From NCBI GenBank assembly GCA_947579605.1, contig OX388322.1:6138001-6202000 (forward strand): 64,000 nt of DNA, written 5' to 3'. Origin of the DNA: Athripsodes cinereus. Taxonomy: Eukaryota > Arthropoda > Insecta > Trichoptera > Leptoceridae. A program made the translations under genes and the position numbers. The notes under the pieces were generated by a model, which saw nothing but the letters and a program-made list of their open reading frames with translations, had not been told where the DNA came from and searched no databases. The first letter of the stretch is position 1. Every line of letters begins with the position of its first letter. This document shows positions 43,065 to 56,204 of the stretch, piece by piece.

Positions 43065-43292
43065 AAGAATAGGTCTCCCACTGATTTAAGTAAGTTTTTG
43101 AATGTTCTCTAAAAGGCAGATGTTTGTTTAACCTCACATATACAACAATTAACATCTACAATTACCTGAGTGATGACACATGACACCCATCCTGATTTTT
43201 GTTTTTTTGGTACGGAGAGGACACTGCATGTTTAATTCTTTCAGTTAGTCCGCTGGCTACCCCACTTTTGGGATATGGCGTGATGATACCTT
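43065..43292 (+). mobile_element. SINE A, near full length
   Basis: GAAGAATAGGTCTCCCACTG, GAATGTTCTCTAAAAGGCAG, CACCCATCCTGATTTTTG, GGTACGGAGAGGACACTGC, GTCCGCTGGCTACCCCACTT and TTGGGATATGGCGTGATG. Confidence 0.7.
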
Positions 43293-44094
43293 AGAATAGT
43301 TAACTACTCTTTTCTGCAATTTTTGTATTATGTATCTTCAATTATCATCTACCTAGTTTTAAGGTGTACTAATAAATTGAAGACTAGGTAAGGCGACTGA
43401 AGTATTTCCCATAGATACTATTATGTATTTACCATTCAGTTGCGTTGGCAATTGCCTCCCTCCCATCCCGCCACCCTGTGAATGTGTCTGCGATGGATAG
43501 TGGGGTTAGGGCGTGGGGTGCCACAGGGTGCAGACATCAGACCGTATAGAAACTATGATAAACACGCCTAACACCATAGTATATTCTGGTGAAATATTTA
43601 TATCCTATTGGCATAGCAACAGGAATAAAGGATGAATTTAATATTAGATCTTGGATATTTTTAGATTTTTTCACCGTTCCAGAACTTTTTTTTGAAAGTT
43701 TGTTATTGATACCCATAGCATTGTTCTTTTTTCTATTCGATTTTATACTTTAAAACGTTACAAAAAAATAATATGCACTTCAATCAATTTTCAATCAATT
43801 TATTCAATCATAAACAATACCTCAAAACAGCAACTAAGGTTGCTGGTGTCAGAGGCGTGCAGTATTACAAATCTGGTAAAACAATTCATAAATTTAAATT
43901 ATTTGATATTATAGTAAAATATAAGACACCAGAGCAAAGAAATCACAGAACAGCAACACTATTGAAAACAAAAAACACAAAACACTATCACAAACATTGA
44001 GAAGTCATTACTAACTCTTGAATCATCTTTCCAAACTCCTTAGGATTTTTACACTTAGTTATTTAATTAGAAACAAAATCACGTAGGACACATT

Positions 44095-44190
44095 TGTCAT
44101 TTTCAATTCAGCGATTAGGTGAATTCATTGTGAATGCCTTATTTTTATGGCATAGCGAGGATGTGCCATCCTATAGGTGTTCTGTCTAGA
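44095..44190 (+). mobile_element. SINE A central fragment
   Basis: CATTTTCAATTCAGCGATTA, GTGAATGCCTTATTTTTATG and GGCATAGCGAGGATG match the middle of SINE A. Confidence 0.45.
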
Positions 44191-44289
44191 TGATTATTAA
44201 GTTGAGGATGGAATAAAAGAATGTAAAATGGAGTGTTCTGTCGAGTTACATTGAATTTTGGTACATTATTTGGAGTCAACTGCGAGGAC

Positions 44290-44495
44290 ACACTACACAA
44301 ATTTTGTCCACACTGGAGGCGCCATAGTGGGCAGCCACGGGGGCTGGCCGGCCAAAAACCACCAAAACCTCCATGTGTGGAATCTTTTGACTACACTCCT
44401 TCGATGTCCGTCTAGCTGAGAGAAGCATTCACAATATAAAACTAACAATATTTACAAAGGCATTTCCTTACCCTAGAAAACAAAGCAATTTTTGC
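44290..44495 (+). repeat. Repeat C copy 3
   Basis: CACACTGGAGGCGCCATAGT, GGGCAGCCACGGGGGCTGG, CTCCATGTGTGGAATC, CTACACTCCTTCGATGTC and AAAGGCATTTCCTTACCC. The closest relative of the copy at 18395-18605. Confidence 0.7.
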
Positions 44496-44509
44496 TCAAA
44501 TATCCGGTA

Positions 44510-44780
44510 AAAAGCGGGCATTCGTAAAACATCACGCAAAAGACATTTGACAACTTCAGCTTAGCAGTGATTAAGTACGCCAACCATCCTGAATGTATAT
44601 TTTTTAAAGGAAAAGAAGTCTACTAGCTACCCCACTTGTAGGATATAGTGGGATATATCCCTGAAGTGGGATAACCATCGGAATAGCTGCATACATTAGA
44701 CACTCCTTGTGGCAAAATAAATAAAAACCTTCAGAATGATTAGCATACCTCATTGCTGTTGAATTGAAGATGATGTTTAT
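44510..44780. mobile_element. Two SINE A copies, tail-to-tail
   Basis: A plus copy (44510-44655; CCATCCTGAATGTATATT, AGCTACCCCACTTGTAGGAT) meets a minus copy (44650-44780; GGATATATCCCTGAAGTGGG, ATAACCATCGG, CTCCTTGTGGC, CTCATTGCTGTTGAATTG) directly at their 3' ends. Confidence 0.6.
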
Positions 44781-44999
44781 TTATTTATTTATTTATCGAT
44801 TCAAACGGCTCGGAAGCCAATTACAAAAGCACATATTAAACATATTAAAAACATACAACTATTATTCAATGAGAACAACAGAAATTTTAAGAGCATTAAA
44901 ATGATATATATCATGATTTTGGATGATTTTTTTGACGCCGTTTAACAGTCACTAGACTGTCTCAAGGGCGATGTTAAATCTCTTTTGCTTGATGTTAGA

Positions 45000-47630
45000 C
45001 GAATAGGTACCCGCCTTTCACATGACATTCGAAATTTTTCAGAGAATAGTGAGAAGCCGATTATATTATATTCCGAGAACTCCACGATTAATAGATTTCT
45101 TTTAATGTGTATATAATAAAATGTGGGTGTATGTTCCTATGTGTGTGTTGAATATAATTCATCTTCCTCACGTACCTAACCTGGCAAAGTCTACACCAAA
45201 TACATACATTTTTTTCTTGACACAGCTAACAAGTAACTGCATATGCGGCAAACCCTCCCCCAAGAAATTACCTAGGTAGGTACTTATGAAATCTCTATGG
45301 AGTAAGCAAAACTGAACTGTATTCGGTTTGATATTATACTAGTGTAATTACACCCGGCTTCATTCAATAAATTAAATATCGAATAAATAGACTAAATACT
45401 TGTGTACACCTTCTTTCAGAAGAAATGACAATAATGTGGGGGGAATCAATTAAAACTGGCAACACAAGAAAATTGCCTCAATTAGGATAGGACGTTATCT
45501 CACCTCTCTGAGGCTGGCTGGAGGAGAAGGACCTGAATCATATGCATGTTTTTTAATACCCTATAAACAACATTTACCATGCTATCATTAATGACCTGGA
45601 ACACTACAAGATTCCAACCACCAAAAAACATTTTTACTTGCTTCTTGGTTCAGGAGCCAAAAACGTATTTCAACTCCTATAATGCTCGTCTTAAAGAACC
45701 ATTTAAATATATTTTTCTTTTTGTTTTAGGTTCCTAGCTCTATTCTTTGCAGGTTCTGGCTAGGAGCATTGACATTTACCTCAAATTTATGTTTATTAGT
45801 TGCTAAGAAAGGAATCTTTTTTGGTTTGCTTATTGTTGTAATTAATTGCTATATTTATATTAATTATGCTATATTATTTATAACTGTATGATCCATATAG
45901 AATAAATTAATAAATAAAATTTCAATTCAGCGGTATGCTACCTATCCCGACTGTCTTATTTTTGTCTGCTGGCTAATCCACGTGAGAGTAACGCTGCGTT
46001 GGTTTGGATGGATTACCGAACGGATTAAAATATTTATGTGGCAATTAAAATGTAGTTGTACTGTATAAATGCATAGTTAGGTAAGTCTGGCAGTCGGCCA
46101 GTGGCGTCTATCGATCCGGAAAGCCTCACGAGCCTCACCCTGTCTGAAAAATTCGCTGCTTGTAAACGTATTATTCTATAAAACTACATACATAATTATG
46201 CTATACCAATTTCCAGTACTGTACATTTTTACAATATCAGTAATAAGGTCATACGAATATAATGTACCTACCTGTAACCTAAGTAATCCAATAGGAATGT
46301 TCTATGTTAAAAACCTGACTTACACGCATCGAAATATTAATTAGGACGTGCCTACCTTCTTTCATGAAGTATAAATTATTATTATGCAATGCGCAACAAA
46401 TATCATTCCTAATAACATTTTTATTTTGTACTATTTTATTGTTTTGGTTATCTTGTATTACTTGATTAATAAAAGATCGAATTACTATCAAAGATTGACT
46501 AAATTATGATCTTTATTTATGATTTTATTGAATTTGTTTTGCCCTTATGTAGCATGGTTTATTTAATTCATACAAACAACCAGTAAGTCATTGTCAAGCT
46601 TTTCGCATAACCCATAAAGACGAGGAGAAAATTAAAAATAATTTCAACGTCATTCTTATTTATATAACATTAGATTTTTTTATTAAATGGTGGTTATTGA
46701 TATGCATGTATGTATACTATCATTATTATTCAATAGTGTAGGAAATTATAATTATTTTTATCGTGAAAGTAATAAAATTTATGCTAGTCTGAGGAGATCG
46801 TACATGCAAATTTTTTAAAATTCAAATAGTGTTCCAAAAAGCGCCATGCTACCAACATCATTATAACTACTTATAATTCAACAAAAAGAGTTGTTCAAAA
46901 AGGAAAAAGAATCATAAAAAGATAATTTTGTATATATTATAGGAAAAGATATTATTTTTTTAATAATATAATTAATTTTGGCTTCAGTTACAATAGGAAC
47001 ACGAATTTAACATTACTATTATTCTACTTTGACTTTAGCAGTATGATTTGGTTTTTAATAATACCAGCGTACGAATCTCTTTCGTCATTTTATTCGCTAT
47101 AATTTTCCATAATACTTGTTTTGTAAGTTTGAATATAATAAAAAAATATTATGTACTACGATATTCGAAATTTGAAAGTTATTAAAAAAAATGAACATTA
47201 CCAAACGTTCTTTAAATTTTCCTATTGCTAAAAGTCAAACATCTTACAAGCAAATAAAGTAAATAACACGAATGTAACTACGTATGTAATCTGTAATTAA
47301 TGTAATAACTATTTTTGATGTATGGTCCAGCACAAGTGAGGCTACCACCAAAGCTTAGAAAAGAAGAAAAACTGGTATCAAGGAGTGCGTCGGGAAGTGC
47401 AATGCTACATATCAAACGAGTTAAGTAAAGTTAGAACAATAACTTCGTAAAAAGTGTTATGTTAAAAAATCTAATATATATGTACTTATTTTAATAGTTC
47501 AATAACCTAATTGTTTCTTGATTTTATGTCAAGATAAATATAAAATATTTTATATCTTCATTTATCTATGTTTTGTTTAAAGAAATTGCTTGAATAGAAA
47601 TTTGTAATTGTATGTAATATTTTTAGTAAA
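45000..47630. other. No supported gene
   Basis: SINE A fragments at about 45010-45070 (minus; CCCGCCTTTCACATGACATT) and 45918-46005 (plus; TTTCAATTCAGCGGTATG, TGCTGGCTAATCCACG). The rest is anonymous AT-rich sequence. Confidence 0.4.
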
Positions 47631-47634
47631 GGGG

Positions 47635-48095
47635 CGTTCACATTTGTTCACTTTCAGTGATCACTCTGGATGATCCTCCAAGATGAGAAGGTGTGAACAG
47701 GCGTTTCATCAATAGCGATGACGGAGAAAAGAGATTACCACTCGTCATAATTTTGATGAAAGGTCCTTTCACTGAAACGACCATAAACAAGTTTTATCTT
47801 ATTATTTGTTTTAATCTCTATGAATTAGTATTGAATGTCAGAACCATGTACAAAATAGTTTTGCAGTCGAGAGCTATATTAATTTATTTAAAGTTTTATT
47901 TTTCATTTTTAAATTTGTTTAAATATTTTTGTACGAAAATACGTCAAACTACATATAACATGACTGAGAGTGTTGACATAGCAGTGAAAGCATAGGATGA
48001 ACAAGTGTGAACAGACGTGTTCACTTTCGATGAACAGGTTTGACCCTGACACTCTGGATGATCATCCAAAGTGAAGCAATGTGAATGCTACTTAA
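47635..48095. mobile_element. Non-autonomous DNA element upstream of the beta-tubulin promoter
   Basis: Left end GGGGCGTTCACATTTGTTCA and right end (in reverse) GTAGCATTCACATTGCTTCA are imperfect inverted repeats. Subterminal words GTGTGAACAG, TTCACTTTC and CTCTGGATGATC(C/A)TCC occur at both sides. Related words at 3875-3905 and 4545-4640 suggest other decayed members. Target duplication not determined. It ends about 245 bp before the promoter motifs. Confidence 0.5.
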
Positions 48096-48339
48096 GAGAA
48101 AAATAAATACGAAATATATGTCATTTTTTTGTAATATTTTCTCCTCTATATTATCTAGTTTCTTCATATTATAGTAAAGTGAGACATTACTATAAATAAA
48201 AAAATATGTTTGTTTATTCAAAAATTCTTGATAGTTTGATTAAAATAAAACCACATAATAAAAAAATCCACAAAATACGACTTACATAAGAAAAAAGTTG
48301 AAAATCAATAAAATCTAGCGAGTAAGTTTCATACGATGA

Positions 48340-48541
48340 CAACATTGTCATATTGGCGCTATGTGTAAGGCGCATGCGCGAGCTCAACCAATGAGAACAG
48401 ACTATTGGGCGTTGACGAGGCTAGAAATATCCGTCTAATTCCATTCAACGGACACAGCGAGCTTGATCTTCGTTTGGCTCGAGCGTTCGTGAGTTGCTAG
48501 TTTTTATATAAGTTTATTACCAGACAAATTAATATATCAAA
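48340..48541 (+). promoter_or_regulatory. Promoter and 5' UTR of plus-strand beta-tubulin gene
   Basis: A G+C-enriched block just upstream of the ATG holds the self-complementary NRF-1/Ewg-type site GCGCATGCGC (48370-48379), a CCAAT box (48388-48392) and an inverted CCAAT box ATTGG (48404-48408) 11 bp further. The symmetrical ATGACAACATTGTCAT lies just upstream (about 48335-48350). TATATAAG (48505-48512) is probably too close to the ATG to be the main TATA box. These are features of a broadly expressed promoter; the start site itself is not visible. Confidence 0.6.
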
Positions 48542-48598
48542 ATGAGGGAAATCGTTCACATTCAGGCTGGTCAATGCGGAAACCAGATCGGAGCTAAG
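48542..48598 (+). CDS. Beta-tubulin, first coding exon (19 codons)
   Basis: ATG at 48542-48544 opens MREIVHIQAGQCGNQIGAK, then the phase-0 donor GTAAAT at 48599-48604, exactly as in the minus-strand exon at 557-613. Start context ATCAAAATG. The N-terminal MREI tetrapeptide is the signal through which tubulin mRNA levels are autoregulated in animals. Codons here prefer C/G at the wobble position more than the paralogue does (ATC, TGC, AAC, ATC against ATA, TGT, AAT, ATT), consistent with higher expression or a different base environment. The housekeeping-like promoter suggests the major ubiquitous beta-tubulin. That is inference. Confidence 0.95.
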
Positions 48599-51500
48599 GT
48601 AAATAGTGTTTTCTATTTTGTATTCTTTGTGCATTTCTAATTAAATTTATGTGATGTTTCATGCCGGTAGCCGGACATCTTTGTGATTCATGCAAAGTTC
48701 TGTGTTCTATTCTCGAAAATTTTAATAGTGTTTATATAGTTTCGGTCAAGAATTTTGTAATTAGTGTAAAGGAAGGTTATAAATGTGATTATTTAATGCA
48801 GATATCTGGAATTTATGTCAGGGTGTGGCGTGGCAAGCCGGCAAGACCCGCCACCAATCTACCTACATTTATATGTATAGTAATATAACAGATGCAACAT
48901 TTTCGTTGTGATGGCATCGAATTTACGCGCTGATTCCTCGTGAATCATTAGAATTGTTCTAGTTTATTATTTAAATATGATAGTGAATCAAAAGATTACT
49001 TTGAACTGGGATAGGAGATTACTTATTAAACATCTTTCTACAGAGTGCTCAGGTTTATATTATTATGTGTATGTATTGTGAAAGTTCATTGCCATATATA
49101 GAAGACGTTGAGCAAATGTAATTCATTCCAAGTTCAGCATTGCCAATGTATTTTAAACATTTTTACAAATGTAGAATTTCCGTTATATTCTATCCGGCGT
49201 TCCATATTTGAAAATTAACCGTTTTTTCCTGTGCGGGGTCAACGTTATACTTGCGTTGTGGTCTAATAATACAAGGGAGGTTACGCGCGTTTTGTGTTGA
49301 TTGGTTCCCCCAAGGTTATCACGCCGGCTGTTTGTGACGCTTGATTGTACAATTTAAATAAAATGACGGTTATTTTTTGCTTGTCGGTTCAAATTGCCGC
49401 GTTTCTAGGGTTTTCTGTGCCATATCAGACAGAAAATGTTATTTTTTTTTTAAATATAATCAAAATTATTTGGATTGATAATAATGTCTACCCACAGAGA
49501 TATTGCTACCAGCTGGTTATTGATTAATTTTATTCTCTAGAAAAATTTGTATATTTTGTTGCTATATTTTCATCCATACATAATTTTAGTCTTTTATATC
49601 AAGTTATATTAAGTTATATTCACTATTCAGTACGAATTTGAGTCAGACATGGTGTCGATACTATTATAATGCATTACAAACTGTAAATTGTTTGAATCCC
49701 ATAATATATTTCTTACCATACCTAGTACGGCGATAGTCTTTTTTTTTGTTAATTTGTATCGGCAAACCAGCGTTGCGTAACGACTAAATTGTACAATGCG
49801 AATTTTGAAGTCTCGGCCAACATAAATTGCCGGCACAGGTATATGTACCTAGTACCTCATTATATCTATATAGTTGTTTGAATCAATTCCGACAACCTTA
49901 ATTTCATTCCGATATTAACTTCAGAAGTCTTCCGCCCTAATGAGTTCTTTAATTTAGAACTCGTCAAGAGAAAAGGGAATTTCTTTACTTCGATATAAAA
50001 TAAAATTGTCCTTCATTATGCTTCGAACAGAGAAGACAAATGAGTTTTCAAAATGGCTGACAGGAAATTTTCAGATATGTCAAATAAAAAAAGAACGTCG
50101 TCGAATTCAAATCGATTCTACATAGAATCTCCCAGTAGGTAAAGGTAAATTGTACCTATTTGTTTTTTTCTATTTTTTATTTTTAAATGTTGGACGTCTT
50201 TCTCTTTCATAAACTCTTAGAAAATGTCATGTGTTCGTATACAGACGATCTTTGCTGGATACTCTATACGGGAAGTGTCCAGATTGTATAACAAAAATAA
50301 ATTTAATCCATTAGTACATACTGGTTATTCATAAAGGCACACTCACATGAAAAATGAATACTGAGATATTGTTCTATTGCAGTGCATGTATAATGTACTA
50401 GAACTAGACGATAATAATTCTCAAGATCACATAGTTTTGATTCAGTCAAGCATGTCTTACATTTGATACAAATCGATGCCTACCTTTAGCCATGAAATCT
50501 TAGTCATATTCACATCACATATTATCTGCATTTCCATTGTACACAGTTTTTTTTACAATAAGTGCATTCATATAATAATGCCTATATTATGTATTCTTAT
50601 AGTCACGCTATTAAAGAAAATAAAATATTACAAATATTATATTTTATTGTAGAAGAGCTAACATGTAAATGAGTCTATGCGATGAAAGTCGTAAATCATT
50701 GCAATTTTTTTCCAATTGAATTACTGTGAATCTTAGGCGTTCGTGAATAAAATTAATTAATCGATTTTTAATCCTAAACATAAATTGTATGTCGAAAAAC
50801 ATCCATTTTTGTGCAGCAAAATTTTCATGACATTATTTTTAGTGTCTTGATCTCATACCCCATGATAGGTTGTCTGATTTCTGTCAGATATCAGTTGCAC
50901 CTAAATAAATGCACGCGTGTTTTTGCAGCTGTCACAACTGTTTCTTTCGAGTACAATATGACTAACTAATGTCATTACCAAATGAATAAACATTTGCGTT
51001 AGTTTGCTTTTGAATTACTTTCACACTTAAATGTGATTGCAAAAACGTTCTATTGTCATTTTCTGTCACCACGATGACAATTAAAAGTAAATGCATTATT
51101 TAAAAAAAGAATAAATTGTTCATTTCTTCACACGTGTCTTATTCCATAGACAACTATGTATCATAATGTAATTAATTGCCTCTGTGCTGCCAATAAATTT
51201 ATTACACCTACTTTTTTAATCTACCGTAAAGATATATTATTTTGTACTCTTTGGTTTTATTATTATGTTCTTCAATTTAAATCAAATAATAGGTATACAC
51301 GCAGCCATATAATGGTAAACCTTTTTTAAAATTTCATTTTTCCCAAAATGACGACACAAAAAATGTCGAAAATGAAAAGTTGGGGAGATATTTTTATTAA
51401 ACATTGTAAATGTATGTAATTATTTAGCGACGTTCAAATTATAAACAAGTTTTGTTTATTACATATTTGCACACAGTCAAAATATTACAATTTTTAAATA

Positions 51501-53254
51501 TTGTAAAACCAGCGTTCTTTCCAAATAGAAAATCACGGCATATCCAGTAACTAGAGTAGCAAAAATTTACTTTAAATAATTAATATTTATTCTCCCCGTG
51601 CTTATAAAATTCAGATATTCATTTATTTTATACTGACTGCTGTTTTAAACTTCTAAAACTATACATTTTTAATTTTTTATCAAATTCTGGCGTCCCTCAG
51701 GGTCTACATTCAAGACCAATGTTATAGTATTTTTTTTTATTATTTATTGAAATGTGGAGTCATTACTTCTAGTCATGCTCCGATTCTTTCCTTACCACGC
51801 CTCTGTCCTCCTCGTTTCACGTTATGTTTTATTGTTATTATTATTCATTTATTGTTTAATTAGATTTCATTACATTTAAGACATTTTTTAATTTAACTTT
51901 AGAATTCATCGTATCATGTCATTATTATCTACTATCATCGCATGTTGGTTGTACAATGAACTTTTCATCAATTTTCCGGTGGAATTTTGTCTTGTCAGTT
52001 TTAAAAGTATAATTATTTAATTTAGACAAATAACGAACTTGAATGTTAATTTAGTTTCTTTTTATTAGAAAATAATCTCACATTAGAAGTTACTGCTTTT
52101 TCACATTCACTTCTAAGCAGCAGTTTTTTTGTCGCGTCGGTTAAATCTATATGTTTTGCTTGGTATTTGTTTATTTTTAAAACTTCAAATAAAAATTGAA
52201 TAGATATGTAATATGAATTGTTTTTCTATGTAATTCTGAATGCCTGATGTTGTTTACTCATAAAACGCTATTACTTCAATCACATAATATGCGGCTTTGA
52301 TAATATTACTTGTTTGTTCCATACTTTGCATCATGACATCATTGGCCTGTCGCTGCTCTACCTTGTATAAAAAACCTTCAAATTTTACTTTAATTATTAT
52401 GTTAGCTCACCTACTACACAATTATAACATGTACTGCTAATAGTAACTATTTTTTAAGTACACTACAGTAGTTATTAGTGCTATAATAATTAAATACATA
52501 ATTCTAGACACCTATCATTACTTAGCAGAGACTAATGAAGATTTGCTTTATTTATTAATAATGATTGGTATATGTATTTAAGTAGTGCTGTTAAATGTTT
52601 GTTTATTTTTTTGTTTAGATAATTTGTTTTTAATTATTGTTATTACACGTCTACTCCGGTATGTCCTTGTCTCCATTAACTACATATTCTAATACTTGGA
52701 CATCACCAATTATTCTTTTTTTATAATTTGACATGATTGATGAAACATTACTGTCTCATAGGTATTAGATTTTAATAAAAGTTAATATCAAAACGGGAAG
52801 TATGTTAGAATATTTATTTTTATCATGAGGTTGTTCAAATTTACATTTGAATTCGAATTTTCGGGCAAACTGATGAATCGAGGAGAAAATTTAAATTTAG
52901 TCATCTTGAACAAGTTTTCTCTTCTATAACTTAGCAATAAATCACATCCGTACATTACATGTACATAATTTATGCAAATTTGTACAGTGCAAAGTGTATA
53001 TTATGTTTACGGTACATACTAAATCCACATGTAATTTAACATCTTACATGATTTTTTTTAATTTAAAATACAGAGTCCCGTTATCCATATATTTACCAAA
53101 ACACACTGTTAAATAAGTACCTGTTAAATGCGTTTTCCTTTTGCAATTTTCTCTCAAATGGGTAATCAGCAGATGTAATGCATAATAATGTTGGATGTAG
53201 TCGTAAAGTATAGATTTACTTCAATAAATTCGTATAAATCAAACAACACATTTC

Positions 53255-53297
53255 AAGCCCCTTTCTGTGGTGGGAAATACCGTGTTGGTATACTGTA
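53255..53297 (+). mobile_element. SINE A 3'-end fragment
   Basis: AAGCCCCTTTCTGTGGTGGG then AAATACCGTGTTGGTATA is a decayed SINE A tail. Confidence 0.4.
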
Positions 53298-54434
53298 TAA
53301 AGATTGGTAGATTTTTCAATAATTTATTTGAACATTTAATATTCCTTAGTTATCTCTAATTAAAGAGTAATAATATTTATGTGTCTACTTGGAGTTAGAC
53401 TTAAGTTTTATGTACGTGATAATTATCTTCGGTTCTAAACCTATTTTATGATAATGGTAGTATATCCGTTACAGTACCCACATGACCATTCTTCCGCAAC
53501 AAGATGCTCGCAGACTGACTTTACTTACTTTTAACATAGCCTTTATTGCGATTTTTATTAGCTCATTTCTATTTATTTATTTATACACACTAATTAACTG
53601 TATTACTGCCATATCTGTGATAGTATTTACATACCTTAATTAAAATGATGGCGGAAACGAATATCAAAAACGAATAAATTTGATTATTATGTCTGTCAAT
53701 TATGCACGTTCTAATGTTCAAACGCAAAATATTGTATTGTGTAGTACTCGTAGGTATAAAGAATTTGAAAAAAGAACAAATTTAAATTCGTTCTTAGAAT
53801 ATTTAATGTTTTCACTGTGAAAATTATATATCAATATACTTCATCACAATGCATTTGCAAATATTTCGTAGCTTTTATGTTTGTATATATCTTTGTGGCA
53901 GATTTTTATTATTTTATTTTTGCTGTTGTATTTGAAATTGTGCGTGACATTTCAAGACAATTTTCATAATGAAATATGTTTGAGCAATGCATCAAGTCGA
54001 CGATGATTCAAGAGTTTGAAGACAACGTTAGAGAACAATAATATAACGTATAGACGTACAAATAATTTTATGTCTCGTACAAGTCTCACTTCCGCATTGT
54101 GAGTCTGTGAGGACTTGAACAGAAATACCCGGCGATGAGAGGCTTACCAGAAATAAACATAATGCATTATTGTTATTATTGGGTAGGTATAATATATCGT
54201 CTGACTAAATGATGCGTAGCTTATTGGATTAGATGCCTGCATCCACCGAGCACTCCGGAGTTGAATTCATCAATTCAAATAATTTATTTTCTTTGTATCG
54301 TGTATTTATTGTCTTAAAGAATTTCTTAGTAAATATTGGATTTATTTTAAGCAGATTCACCTATTTTGATTATGTATTCTACCACCTAATGCACGAAGTC
54401 AGATTTACGGGTAAAATTAATTTAAAACATACTA

Positions 54435-54560
54435 TGTATCTTCAATTCAATGATAAGCTATGCCACCTATCCTGAATGTCCTATTTAATGTACGGAGAGG
54501 TTGGTTACCTTATTGGTTTATTAGATTGTAGCTTTTATGGGATGTATAGAGATATTGATA
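54435..54560 (+). mobile_element. SINE A, diverged 3' half
   Basis: TTCAATTCAATGATAAGC, CCACCTATCCTGAATGTC, GTACGGAGAGGTTGG, then a poorly kept tail with TTATGGGATGTATAG. Confidence 0.5.
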
Positions 54561-55229
54561 GGAATTACTAAAAAAAAATATACGCTAGCATGGTATGAAA
54601 GTGGCTGAAGCTCTTGGCATCATTTCATTTATTTTTTACTTATTCATAAATGGGTTTATACCAAAAGTCATAGGAATATTTTCACGAAGTCGGACCTGTT
54701 TTAATCCTTGACACTGAATTGTCTCGGCAGCTTGGCACTGTGCCAAATATGTGATGGAATACTCTGTACTCCTAATGCCGTCAGATTCACTTTTACTTGC
54801 AATACACGCGATAAAAATATTTATTACTCCGCATTCAATGAATAAGCCTAATAAAATTTGGAAATACCCACCGATAATACACAATATGTTATTTTTGTTC
54901 ATCTCGTCACTTCCATTCATGCGTGTTTTGTCGTTCGGTGTGAAAGCTTAAAACAAAGAATTCGACTTGAAATTAATAGGCGTAATATAAATTGTGTCGA
55001 ACATTTCTGTGTCTCGACTAAATAAAATTTTACTTATTACAAATATACACAAAACTTTGGTACGCACTTGAATGTCTTCTAATAAAACAATTTATTTGGA
55101 TATTCTATTCGAGAATGAGGGAAGGGAGTGAATAGTTTCCTTTGAATACATAGTTAATGAGATTTGACCTAAATATAGACCAAATCCAGCTGATATTAAT
55201 TGAGTTGTTTCTTTGATTGGAACATCTGT

Positions 55230-55370
55230 ATAAGACATCTAACATTTCCAATTCAGCGATAGAGTATTCCGTACATGTTGAATCTGTTAACTTTATTGGC
55301 ATGGAGACGATGTTCTGCGTGTCTTGCAGTTAATTCGCTGGGTATCCCACTAACAGAAAGTGACTTAACA
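55230..55370 (+). mobile_element. SINE A, diverged
   Basis: TTTCCAATTCAGCGATAGAG, GTACATGTTGAATCTG, GGCATGGAGACGATG, CAGTTAATTCGCTGGGTATC and CCACTAACAGAAAGTGAC. Confidence 0.5.
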
Positions 55371-56204
55371 GTATGAATGATCGGAACATGATCAATCAAC
55401 ATTTTGTCCTATATCTTATATCCAATACAACATCTAACTGTCTAATAAATATGCAGGTTTTCCTCTCAATACCATAAAAAATAAGACAGACATTCAGTGT
55501 TGTTAGTTGTTATTTTTGTTTGTCCCTATGTTCTTTACACCGGATATGTAATTTCTTTTCCCCGTATTTATTTTAGTACGTACTCTCTCAACAATAATAA
55601 CAATATGTCGACTACAATATCCTGTAGATGGTATTATTTTTATTTCATTCCTCGCCGCTACCAATATGGTGTTATTTATCTACTTTTCGCTAATTAAGGA
55701 TGAAATTATAAGTAGATAATGACGAGTGTCTTTCAAATACTTGAAATAAAAAAAATAAAAGTACCTTTAAGACATGTAAGTCTTGTTAGTAATTATTTTG
55801 TATAATGTGTTTGATATTTTTATTCGACTAGCTTTATTTTACCATAAAAAACTGGGATGGGATCATAATTACGTCACCAGCGTAAGAAAGTGGACGTGCT
55901 TTCATGATATTAATCAAACTTATATCTTTTTTCTTCAATTATTAAAATTTTGTTTCTTTGGTAGGAGAGTAAATGATATAGAAATACAATACATTATTAT
56001 TATGATAATAATAGTTCGATATGTTGCGGTGACATTATCTTATGGTTTTACGGGTCGTCACGATAGACAGACGGCGGCACTAATGCGGTTTACGCGTAGA
56101 AAAAATGTATACTGTACCTATAACACGTATGTGACCGCAATGGTTACCTCACCGTTCCAAGAATAATCAGCTGTTACGAATGTAGTCATTGCCACAAATA
56201 TGTA

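Noticed and set aside
48661..48888. 75-codon frame just after beta-tubulin exon 1 as an alternative exon
   Set aside because: No acceptor in frame with exon 1 was convincing and the peptide does not resemble tubulin.
55783..56166. 127-codon plus-strand frame in the tubulin intron
   Set aside because: Low-complexity hydrophobic translation from AT-rich DNA, no family resemblance.
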